Shown here one piece after another: positions 33,433 through 41,126 of a stretch of DNA of 50,085 bases. This stretch comes from Vibrio ichthyoenteri ATCC 700023 (GTDB taxonomy: Bacteria > Pseudomonadota > Gammaproteobacteria > Enterobacterales > Vibrionaceae): positions 1 through 50,085 of the forward strand of contig NZ_AFWF01000178.1 in NCBI RefSeq assembly GCF_000222605.1. Reading direction: 5' to 3'. The first letter of the stretch is position 1. Each line of letters starts with the position of its first letter. The position numbers and the translations under genes were made by a program. The notes beneath the pieces were generated by a model, which made no database searches, was not told the DNA's origin, and saw only the letters and a program-made list of their open reading frames with translations.

Positions 33433-35931
33433 TTAAACTTCGATTGTTTCGCGTTGTCTGCGTTTTTGAATCGTCGCAAGTAGCGCCTCTTTAGAAGTGG
33501 GCTTAGTTAAATGACCATCCATAATTTGACTGATTTTATCCAGCTCTCGTTGCCCTGACTCGCCAGAGAGGGCATAGACAGGAATATGGGGATAGGTTTG
33601 CTTTATGATCGTTGCGGCTTCAAAACCATTCATGACTGGCATTTGAATATCCATAAAGACCAGATCGACCGAATTGTTTTGAATTATCTCCAATGCAACT
33701 TGTCCATTATTGGCCAATATTGCATCGTAACCCAGTTGGTTGAGCAACAATTTGACTAATTGACGTTGCACTTCTTTATCATCAACCACCAATATTGTGT
33801 AGCTCTGAGGGCGCAGAGTTTGCCCACTTTCTTTGTTTGGATTTTGGTCATTCGTGTTATCAATCTCTGGGAGAGTTTGTGCCGTTCTCAGCAGAGAATC
33901 CACAGGGAATGATAGATGAAACTCAGTAAAAGAACCAACTTTGGAATAGCATTGAATTGAGCCGCCAAAGGCCTTCATAACTCGTCGACAGTATCCAAGC
34001 CCAAGGCCACTACCACCGCTTTTATTATGGGAATAAAAATCATCGAAGATGCGAGTCTGTAGACTTTTAGGAATACCGGGCCCGGAATCTCGGATCACCA
34101 CGAAATTCTCATATTTTCCGGTAATGGTGCTTATATCTATACTGCTTTTCGGATAGGAATCAAAATAGTAAGTGGCGTTACGTAAGAGATTAAAGATGAC
34201 GAAGTTAAACAGTGTGTCGTTAATTTTGGCATAAAAATCGTGTGTAATGTTGACGCTTAAACGTTGACGCATCTCTTCAGAATCGAATGCGTAACGCTCA
34301 ACCGCTTGTTCAACGGCTTGTTTTATCGAAGTTTGTACCGCAGGCTCTTGCTCAAGGGATGCGTCGTTCACCTCGCGCAGGATAATGTCGATCAGTTGGC
34401 GGCCTCGGTCGATGGCCACTTTGCCTTTGAGCAGTTCTTTTTCTAACTCAATTCTCGGCGCGTTTTGTTGTAATTTGACGTTCAGCTGTTCAAATTGGAG
34501 TTGCACTTGTGCAAGAGGGTTACGCATTTCATGGGCAATTGAATTTGCTAATGCTTGGGCTTGGTGTACTTTTCGGTCTGCATTGATGTAACCCTGTGCT
34601 TTCTTTAGTACGTATTGCAGCGCGTGAATTTCTTCACAGAAATAAAGATGACCACTGCGTTTTTTACGCGCAATAAGTAAATGACTCATTTGATTGTCAT
34701 GATCAAAAATTGGCAGAACTAGAGCGACGTTCTCCCGCTTCATTTTAAGATAGAGCTGCTGCAAAACCGAGCTAACGCTTGAGTGGATCAGAACTTGCTC
34801 TTCAATTTCTTCAAAAATTAGCACGCTATTTTGATTGTATAACTGTGAGGTATAGGCCTTCTCATCTTGCAAATTATAAACAAGTTGCAGATCGTGCTGG
34901 TCAATATCAAGTGTTTGAGCAATCTGTTCGATGGCTGAATTGGTCGATTTTTGAAATTCACGACTTAGCGAGTTAATTTTTTGATTTGGCGATAGAGCTT
35001 GGCCATAAACAAGTAGACTTGATAAACGTCGCGCTGATTTATATCCCGTTGACCATAAAAGCCCGGTTACTAGGCAAGAGGAGGCGATGACAAAGGTAAA
35101 GTCATACACAGAGATTGAATTGAGCACTAATACTAACGGAACCGTTATCGCGACACAGGATAGCAGAACAGATAATAGTGAAAATAAAATGTGTCGATTG
35201 CTATAAAAGCGTGAAGTAATGAGCGCGTATCCCATCAGCAGGACTTCGGTCATCGCTAAAGCGGGTGGCAACCATGACATAGTAAAATCGGCCCAAAACA
35301 GAGGGATTAGGGCGTGGATAACAATGGTCGAAACCATAAAGACACTGATGCCAAAGAGCATATAGAGTGATTTTATATGCTGTAATGGTCTAGTGCGCCG
35401 TGAATAGAGCAAAATATTGCGAAATGATAGAACGATCAGTGTTATGGCTGATAGAAAGAATAAAGCAGCCTGTTCACCAAGATCAATATGGAAGCGGCCA
35501 ATCGCATAAACAGACACCCCATCTACGGTATGCCCTACATTATGATTCCAATAAATAGCTGCAGAGATTAGTATAACAAATACGACGTTCTGTATGTTTT
35601 TTGAGAGTGCAGAATCAATGGTGTTAACCAGTTTGCGTGTTACAAGATAAGCAAAGGTAAACGCTGATGCGGAAGCGAGGTTCGCCAATAGCGCCATTGA
35701 TACGACGACATTATTGTCGACTCGAAGAAGTAACGGAGAATAAAAAAACGCATTGCTCAAAATCCAAGCAAAGACTGACATTGAATAAAAGAGATAGGGA
35801 ATACTGATCTTGGTTTCAAATAGGCCACGCGACATTCTGAGTGAATGGACGAAATAGGCCGTCCAACCCAACACCAATGAAGCAACGGCGAGCAGTAACA
35901 GCAGAACTGGGTGCACGAAAGACTCAAACAT
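33433..35931 (-). CDS. luxN: LuxN-type quorum-sensing hybrid sensor kinase
   Basis: This 832-residue protein matches V. harveyi LuxN (849 residues) across its whole length. A nine-helix-like membrane domain (about 1-310) contains SWLPPALAMTEVLLMGYALITS, very like LuxN. H206 and W220 fall at positions corresponding to residues I recall as important for the HAI-1 response. A linker follows, then the kinase phospho-accepting H467 (NSIAHEMRNP), an ATPase core with N-box NLLRNATYYF and G-box DSGPGIP, and a C-terminal receiver with D761 (VFMDIQMPVMNG). It should feed LuxU/LuxO. No luxM/ainS synthase lies nearby. There is a large upstream gap to ihfA. Confidence 0.88.
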   Translation of the reverse strand: MFESFVHPVLLLLLAVASLVLGWTAYFVHSLRMSRGLFETKISIPYLFYSMSVFAWILSNAFFYSPLLLRVDNNVVVSMALLANLASASAFTFAYLVTRKLVNTIDSALSKNIQNVVFVILISAAIYWNHNVGHTVDGVSVYAIGRFHIDLGEQAALFFLSAITLIVLSFRNILLYSRRTRPLQHIKSLYMLFGISVFMVSTIVIHALIPLFWADFTMSWLPPALAMTEVLLMGYALITSRFYSNRHILFSLLSVLLSCVAITVPLVLVLNSISVYDFTFVIASSCLVTGLLWSTGYKSARRLSSLLVYGQALSPNQKINSLSREFQKSTNSAIEQIAQTLDIDQHDLQLVYNLQDEKAYTSQLYNQNSVLIFEEIEEQVLIHSSVSSVLQQLYLKMKRENVALVLPIFDHDNQMSHLLIARKKRSGHLYFCEEIHALQYVLKKAQGYINADRKVHQAQALANSIAHEMRNPLAQVQLQFEQLNVKLQQNAPRIELEKELLKGKVAIDRGRQLIDIILREVNDASLEQEPAVQTSIKQAVEQAVERYAFDSEEMRQRLSVNITHDFYAKINDTLFNFVIFNLLRNATYYFDSYPKSSIDISTITGKYENFVVIRDSGPGIPKSLQTRIFDDFYSHNKSGGSGLGLGYCRRVMKAFGGSIQCYSKVGSFTEFHLSFPVDSLLRTAQTLPEIDNTNDQNPNKESGQTLRPQSYTILVVDDKEVQRQLVKLLLNQLGYDAILANNGQVALEIIQNNSVDLVFMDIQMPVMNGFEAATIIKQTYPHIPVYALSGESGQRELDKISQIMDGHLTKPTSKEALLATIQKRRQRETIEV

Positions 35932-36601
35932 AAGAGTATCCGTTAGACGCTAGCTTTACTGTCCATAGGGGTAAACTGATGCCCATCCATTCGCTGGAGG
36001 GTTTGTTACTGTTCATCTAAGCCAACATTATTTTATTTGTCGTAGTCTCTCTCATTAATCCACAGATACTCTTCGCTTGTAAATAGACGTTGGATTTATC
36101 ACACGCGCTGTTGGTCACAAATTTTCCGAAATATTATAATTTGATGTGCATCAGGTTGCTTTAAGCTCAAATCATAAGCGATTTACATTGTTAGAATTTG
36201 GTTAATTAATCTGTCTCTGAGCATGATTGCTACATATGTATGATTTTTCTGTTTGTCGCTAGGTTATAAGCAACTGATTTTTATGAGTTTAGTCGTATTG
36301 TGCAAAAAAAATCCTCATGGCATCAATAAGCCTATATTCTGTGAGTTTGTTATTTGTTGGTGGTTAATGCTTTAAATTTGAAGATTTGTGAATTTAAACT
36401 CTAGTTTTTTGCTTGGTTTGTGAGGTTTATCTCGCTGATAATTATGAGAAAAGTGTTAACTGACTATAAAAATGTTGGCGAAAATCAGAAGCTTGGCATA
36501 CACTTTCCAAGTAATGTCTCTATGTTATTGATTGACGAGGCGAAATGCTTTGGCGCTGTCTATCGACAGTGATGTTTAACACAGCTTTTGAGGAAAATTC
36601 T
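35932..36601. other. 670-base intergenic region between luxN-like gene and ihfA
   Basis: The stretch is AT-rich with many stops in all frames. It must hold divergent promoters for the kinase (minus) and ihfA (plus). A 42-codon frame from 36444 has no ribosome-binding site. CTGTC/GACAG at about 36556-36569 forms a small hairpin in the ihfA leader. No synthase remnant, RNA gene or repeat was recognised. Confidence 0.55.
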
Positions 36602-36898
36602 ATGGCGCTCACTAAAGCCGATTTGGCAGAGAACCTGTTTGAAAAGCTTGGATACAGTAAACGAGATGCCAAGGAAACGGTTGAGGCATTTTTTGAAGAG
36701 GTTCGCAAAGCACTCGAAAATGGCGAGCAAGTGAAACTTTCAGGATTTGGTAACTTTGACCTACGTGAAAAGAATGAACGTCCAGGACGTAACCCGAAAA
36801 CGGGTGAAGATATTCCAATTAGCGCGCGCCGTGTTGTCACCTTCCGCCCAGGTCAAAAATTGAAAGCTCGAGTTGAGACGATCAAGGGCGACAGCTAA
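36602..36898 (+). CDS. ihfA: Integration host factor subunit alpha
   Basis: This 98-residue nucleoid protein bends DNA as a heterodimer with IhfB. The DNA-binding arm [10 protein letters not shown] with its intercalating proline is intact, and [10 protein letters not shown] is typical of the alpha subunit. A longer in-frame start at 36545 exists, but ATG 36602 with GAGGAAAA upstream gives the canonical [10 protein letters not shown]. It ends in two hairpins, the second a strong terminator. It is separate from pheST in this window. Confidence 0.96.
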   Translation: MALTKADLAENLFEKLGYSKRDAKETVEAFFEEVRKALENGEQVKLSGFGNFDLREKNERPGRNPKTGEDIPISARRVVTFRPGQKLKARVETIKGDS

Positions 36899-36925
36899 CA
36901 CGTTATCGATGGATTGAAGTCGTTG

Positions 36926-36968
36926 TTATTACCACTGAAAAAGAGAGTTCTCTAGCCAGTGGTAATAA
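36926..36968 (+). repeat. Long perfect hairpin after ihfA
   Basis: TTATTACCACTG (36926-36937) pairs exactly with CAGTGGTAATAA (36957-36968), and inside it GAGA pairs with TCTC. It is followed by A residues, not T, so it is not a standard terminator. It sits three bases before a real terminator and may protect the ihfA mRNA 3' end. Confidence 0.6.
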
Positions 36969-36970
36969 AA

Positions 36971-37000
36971 AAACACCCAAGCTTATGCTTGGGTGTTTTT
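36971..37000. terminator. Strong bidirectional terminator after ihfA
   Basis: AAACACCCAAGC (36971-36982) and GCTTGGGTGTTT (36987-36998) form a 12-base-pair stem with loop TTAT. T tracts follow on both strands, so it serves ihfA and the convergent DUF440 gene. Confidence 0.9.
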
Positions 37001-37035
37001 ATTTATATGGATAGTGCTGATTAACTAAAGGTTAA

Positions 37036-37356
37036 TTAGTCACGTTTCCATAGAATATGGCAGAACTTATGTTCAGGATCTCGGCTTACCAGTAAGCGAG
37101 CAAAAACATCGTCTAACACGTCATTTTCTTCGTTGACCAAACCCACGCGAACTTCAGCGTAGGTTTCTTTATCAACATCAAAGCCGACATGCTGAGCCCA
37201 ATCATCACCGGTCTCAACCAATTCTGCGGCGCCACGATCTTCAAACTGAGCAGTGAATAGGATCACATCAGCAGCTTCGAGATTATCTGGAGCCATCTCG
37301 AGGAAGATATCGTAAGCGGTGTCGATTGCATCGTCGTAAGAAATGAGTTCAGCCAT
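37036..37356 (-). CDS. DUF440 putative double-stranded DNA mimic protein (HI1450/YciU type)
   Basis: This 106-residue, strongly acidic protein matches the HI1450/YciU family. Acidic stretches such as DNLEAADVILFTAQFEDRG and NEENDVLDDVFARLL could mimic the phosphate backbone of DNA. A role in binding HU or other DNA-associated proteins has been proposed for the family. It starts two bases after the efpL stop and is probably co-transcribed with it. Confidence 0.88.
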   Translation of the reverse strand: MAELISYDDAIDTAYDIFLEMAPDNLEAADVILFTAQFEDRGAAELVETGDDWAQHVGFDVDKETYAEVRVGLVNEENDVLDDVFARLLVSRDPEHKFCHILWKRD

Positions 37357-37358
37357 AA

Positions 37359-37925
37359 TTATGCGCGGCTCATGTACTTGCGTTCTGCAGTGTTGATGAT
37401 CAGGCGATCACCATTTGCAATGTACTCTGGTACTTGTACTGTTAGGCCAGTTGCAAAACGTGCAGGTTTAGTACGAGAAGCTGCAGAAGCACCTTTGATT
37501 GAAGGGTCAGTTTCTTCGATAACAAGTTCAACTGTTGCTGGAAGCTCCAACGCAACTGCTGCACCGTTAACAAGAACAACTTGAAGGCCTTTAATTTCTT
37601 CAGTGATGAAAAGAAGCTCTTCTTCGATCTCTTCTTTCTTAAAAGTAAATTGAGTGTAATCTTCATTGTCCATGAAAATGTACTCATCGCCGTCAACGTA
37701 AGAGAAAGCAACTTGACGTTTAAACATGTCAACCGTTTCTACCACGTCGTCAGACTTAAAACGCTCGTCAGCACGTGCACCAGTGTTTAGATCAACACAA
37801 CGCAGTTTGTAAATCTTTGCGCCGCCACGACCGCCAGGAGTCGTCACTTCGATGTCTTTAATAAGTAGGATTTTACCGTTTGATTCGATAGCAAAACCTT
37901 TCTTTAGCTCACTCGCCTTAGGCAT
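37359..37925 (-). CDS. efpL: Elongation factor P-like protein (EfpL/YeiP)
   Basis: This 188-residue paralogue of EF-P has three OB-type domains. At the ribosome-binding loop tip where EF-P carries a modified lysine, this protein has R33 in GGRGGA, the feature of EfpL/YeiP. The C-terminal signature GLTVQVPEYI and the end RKYMSRA match YeiP. ATG 37925 (MPKASELKKG) matches the family start better than TTG 37931. It should help ribosomes through polyproline or other stalling motifs. It forms a small operon with the DUF440 gene. Confidence 0.92.
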   Translation of the reverse strand: MPKASELKKGFAIESNGKILLIKDIEVTTPGGRGGAKIYKLRCVDLNTGARADERFKSDDVVETVDMFKRQVAFSYVDGDEYIFMDNEDYTQFTFKKEEIEEELLFITEEIKGLQVVLVNGAAVALELPATVELVIEETDPSIKGASAASRTKPARFATGLTVQVPEYIANGDRLIINTAERKYMSRA

Positions 37926-38103
37926 GAACAATTTCCTTCATATGAGTTGTAAGGGCGGCATTATATACCCAACTAATTGGAAGATGCTATTTGAACTCGC
38001 ACTGATATTGCTAGTTTTCAGCGATTCTCAGCTTGATTATCTTGATCGAAAAGCGACACTAAGAGAACATGTTCCATAATCTGTCATATTCCACGATTCT
38101 TTG

Positions 38104-38871
38104 ATGATTTTAGCCACAATTAATCCAGCTTTGCCGTTTCAAGCTGAGTATAGTCAAGCGATACAAGATTTGGTGCGTTTCTTACGTTCAGGCCTAGGCG
38201 ATAACTTGCATAGCATTTATGTTTTTGGCAGTGTCGCGCGTAAGAGTGCGGTGCCACACCGTTCAAACCTTGATGTTATCGTCGTGACAAAACAGAGTTT
38301 TGCAGAGAAGCGCAGCACGGTCTTCAATACCGTACGATGGCACTTCCAAAAAACTCACCCTCATATTACCGATATTGCGTTCAAAACGGCTCTGATTAGC
38401 GATATTGCCTCGCTAGACAGCATTTTTTCGTGGGGCTTTTTACTGCGTCATTGTGCTGTGTGTGTGCATGGCGAAGATTTATCTGAGTGCTTTGGCGATT
38501 ACGAACCAAGCTGGGAAATTGCTAAGCACTGGAACATGGACGTGGAAGATTGGCTCTCTGTTTATCGCAACCGAATTGTACGAGCAAAAGATGACGCAGA
38601 GCACCTTAAAGCGCAAAAAATCATCGCTAAAAAACTACTCAGAGCGAGTTACTCTTTAGTCATCCCTCGCGCTAAAGGTTGGCATGATGACCCGATTGAG
38701 TGTGGAAAACACTTCTTGCGCTACTACCCTGATTTTCAAGTTGAAATCGAACGTTTGGTAATACTGCTTTCCAATCGAGTCGTCGCCAAACGGTCAGTGA
38801 TTGGCGTCTTGGACTCGTATGGCGAATGGTTAGTGAAACAATACAAAAAAACGGAATTTAGAATTGGTTAG
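38104..38871 (+). CDS. Nucleotidyltransferase-domain protein with altered active site
   Basis: This 255-residue protein begins with a Pol-beta-type nucleotidyltransferase domain: FGSVARKSAV (G42-S43) then SNLDVIVV. The usual DxD metal pair appears as N55-x-D57, so one catalytic aspartate is replaced by Asn. A helical C-terminal domain follows (about 120-255). It resembles minimal nucleotidyltransferase or aminoglycoside-adenylyltransferase folds, but the change makes catalysis doubtful. ATG 38104 is preferred over TTG 38101. No antitoxin or HEPN partner is adjacent. Function is unknown. Confidence 0.75.
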   Translation: MILATINPALPFQAEYSQAIQDLVRFLRSGLGDNLHSIYVFGSVARKSAVPHRSNLDVIVVTKQSFAEKRSTVFNTVRWHFQKTHPHITDIAFKTALISDIASLDSIFSWGFLLRHCAVCVHGEDLSECFGDYEPSWEIAKHWNMDVEDWLSVYRNRIVRAKDDAEHLKAQKIIAKKLLRASYSLVIPRAKGWHDDPIECGKHFLRYYPDFQVEIERLVILLSNRVVAKRSVIGVLDSYGEWLVKQYKKTEFRIG

Positions 38872-39050
38872 ACTTGGTTTTTGTAGGGGATAAGGCGTAT
38901 TGAAATGCGTCACAAATTCTTACACAACTGAGGTATATATCAGCTAAGTCATTTTATGAGCGCTATGTTAGGTGATGAGACTCACAGCCCTTCGCAATTG
39001 TTTGTTTTATTATATTGAAGATAATAAAACGTTAAATTAGGGCTATTGTA

Positions 39051-41126
39051 TTGTCGAATGTCGTTACCAATAATGTGTTAAAAGTCAAAAAGGTAATAAC
39101 TGACCAGTTGCAAGCGGTACGCGAAGGGTTACTGTGGATATTACCTTGCCTGATGATTATTTCGCTGATCCTATTTGCCGCCTCGCTTGGTGAATTTCTA
39201 TTTGGTAAAGATGTACCGTGGGTCATTACGCTCTTTCAACTCCATAGCTTTGTTAACGACCTTTTCCCGATTTTACTGACGGCTGCGCTGGCTTACATCC
39301 TCGCGATGCGTTGGCGTTTGCCAAGGCCACCAATTGCTTTGGTGCTGATCGTTTACTTATCTCTTTTTAATCAACTCTTTAGTTTTACCGGTAGTACGGT
39401 TGTTTTTGAGCTTATTATTTCAATGCTCACGCCTTTATACGCAGTACCTTTAATTTCCTATCTTTATAAACTGCGTTGGATGAAGTTTGTCAGTAATAAT
39501 CACCTTGGACGAATAGTTAAAGAGTCACTTAACCTCATCTTGCCCTGCATATTGGCCGGTATTTGCGTATTAGCGATTAACGCTGCGATTATTTTTGCGA
39601 TTGAAGCCAGCAGTGTGCTGTCGATATTTGATATTCGCTATGATGACTCGCCGCTAGAATTCGGCGCGATCTTTGCCATGGTGAATTCGTTTTTGTGGTT
39701 CCTAGGCGTGCATGGTTATTACGGTTTGCTACCTTGGGTTGATGTGCTTCAAGGAGCGGTTGATGTTGCACAGAGTGATATGCTCACCTATGGCGTAACG
39801 AACCATTTTGTTAATCATTCATTTTTGGCGGTATTTACCTTTGTGGGCGGAGCAGGGGCGACGCTGGGTTTAACGTGTGCACTGCTGCTACTGAGTACCA
39901 ATCGAGCTTATCGCTTGATTGCATTGGCCAGTTTGCCTCTCGGACTTTTGAACATAAATGAAGTGTTATTGTTTGGCTTGCCGATAATTTTTAATCCTAG
40001 ATTATTTATTCCTTTTTTAATTGCGCCGGTGGCCAATACGATAGTGGCATACTTTGCAGTCAGTTTTGGTTTAGTTAGCGTTCCCGTGACCGGCATGCCA
40101 TTTAGCAGTCCGGTGTTTTTTAATGCATGGATCGTGACGCAAGGTGATATCAATGCCAGTGTATTGCAGCTGGTTAATATCTTTGTGTCTGGGCTTATTT
40201 ATGCGCCTTTCGTATTGATGCTCAATAAAACCATGGGTGATAAAACTATTCAGTTCTCTTCATTGGATACGACGTATTCGCGACGTGCCGAAGAGGCGCA
40301 TACCTTGAGTGATGATCGCGTCAGTCAATTAGTGACTGCACATAAACGCCAGCAAGATTTGGAGCGTCAGCTGCATGCATTTACAGAAAAAGAATTTTGC
40401 ATGGAGTATCAACCGCAAATTTGTCGGGTGACCGGACAAGTTGTAGGGTGTGAGGCTTTGATTCGGGCGACCGATAAACGCGGAAATATAGAGTACCCGG
40501 GCGCGTTTTTACCCGCTTTTGAACAGGCGGGTCTAATGAAAGACATTGACCGGTGGGCGGTTATTCAGGTAGTGCATGATCTAAAAATTGCCATTGCCGA
40601 AGGCTGGGCAGTGCCGACCAGCGTTAATTTAACGCCAGAAACAATTCTTGACCCTGATCTTATGGCGCAATTGACCGCTTACATTAGCCGCGTTGGCGAG
40701 TACGTACATGTGGAAATTACAGAACAGTCATTGCTACTTGATCAGGAGTTGGTGTCCGCTTCGTTGCATTCATTGCACAGTGTCGGGGCTAAAATCTACA
40801 TTGATGATTTTGGTTCTGGTTTTTCATCCTTGAGTTATCTCACTATGTTTGATGTTGATGCGATTAAGATTGACCGCAGCTTTGTTCAGACCATTGAAAA
40901 TACCAAAGGCCAAAAAGTATTTAATGGTTTGATTAGTGTGGCGCAAGATCTTGATCTCGCCGTCGTGGTTGAAGGGGTTGAGACTGAGAACCAACTGGAG
41001 CGCATTCCATTGCGCAATCACCTCTCAATTCAAGGCTGGTATTACAGCAAGTCGATTGCGCTGACAGAATTGCGATATTATGTCACAGAGCGGAATCGAC
41101 TTATCAATGAACTAGAAGAGACCTAA
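39051..41126 (+). CDS. PTS EIIC-like membrane domain fused to c-di-GMP phosphodiesterase (EAL)
   Basis: This 691-residue fusion has residues 1-395 as a cellobiose/lactose-type EIIC with about ten transmembrane helices. The sugar-site motifs FLGVHG (H221) and NINEVLLFGLP (E304) are kept. After a coiled linker, residues 440-690 form an EAL domain with intact catalytic residues E468-A-L, N526, E555, D585-D586, K606 and E641. No EIIB or EIIA domain or gene is nearby. It probably couples sugar sensing or transport to c-di-GMP breakdown. TTG 39051 is the likely start. Its end overlaps the convergent polB by 15 bases. Confidence 0.9.
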   Translation: MSNVVTNNVLKVKKVITDQLQAVREGLLWILPCLMIISLILFAASLGEFLFGKDVPWVITLFQLHSFVNDLFPILLTAALAYILAMRWRLPRPPIALVLIVYLSLFNQLFSFTGSTVVFELIISMLTPLYAVPLISYLYKLRWMKFVSNNHLGRIVKESLNLILPCILAGICVLAINAAIIFAIEASSVLSIFDIRYDDSPLEFGAIFAMVNSFLWFLGVHGYYGLLPWVDVLQGAVDVAQSDMLTYGVTNHFVNHSFLAVFTFVGGAGATLGLTCALLLLSTNRAYRLIALASLPLGLLNINEVLLFGLPIIFNPRLFIPFLIAPVANTIVAYFAVSFGLVSVPVTGMPFSSPVFFNAWIVTQGDINASVLQLVNIFVSGLIYAPFVLMLNKTMGDKTIQFSSLDTTYSRRAEEAHTLSDDRVSQLVTAHKRQQDLERQLHAFTEKEFCMEYQPQICRVTGQVVGCEALIRATDKRGNIEYPGAFLPAFEQAGLMKDIDRWAVIQVVHDLKIAIAEGWAVPTSVNLTPETILDPDLMAQLTAYISRVGEYVHVEITEQSLLLDQELVSASLHSLHSVGAKIYIDDFGSGFSSLSYLTMFDVDAIKIDRSFVQTIENTKGQKVFNGLISVAQDLDLAVVVEGVETENQLERIPLRNHLSIQGWYYSKSIALTELRYYVTERNRLINELEET

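Noticed and set aside
36493-36509. Possible sigma-54 promoter TTGGCATACACTTTCCA upstream of ihfA
   Set aside because: The -12 element lacks the conserved G, and no enhancer-type repeat is nearby.
36444-36572. 42-codon open frame (MRKVLTDYKNVGENQK...) before ihfA
   Set aside because: There is no ribosome-binding site and the composition looks like chance AT-rich sequence. It may be part of the ihfA leader.
35932-36601. Searched for a luxM/ainS remnant or a Qrr small RNA beside the LuxN-type gene
   Set aside because: No synthase-like frame, no Qrr core sequence and no LuxO-type TTGCA palindrome was found.
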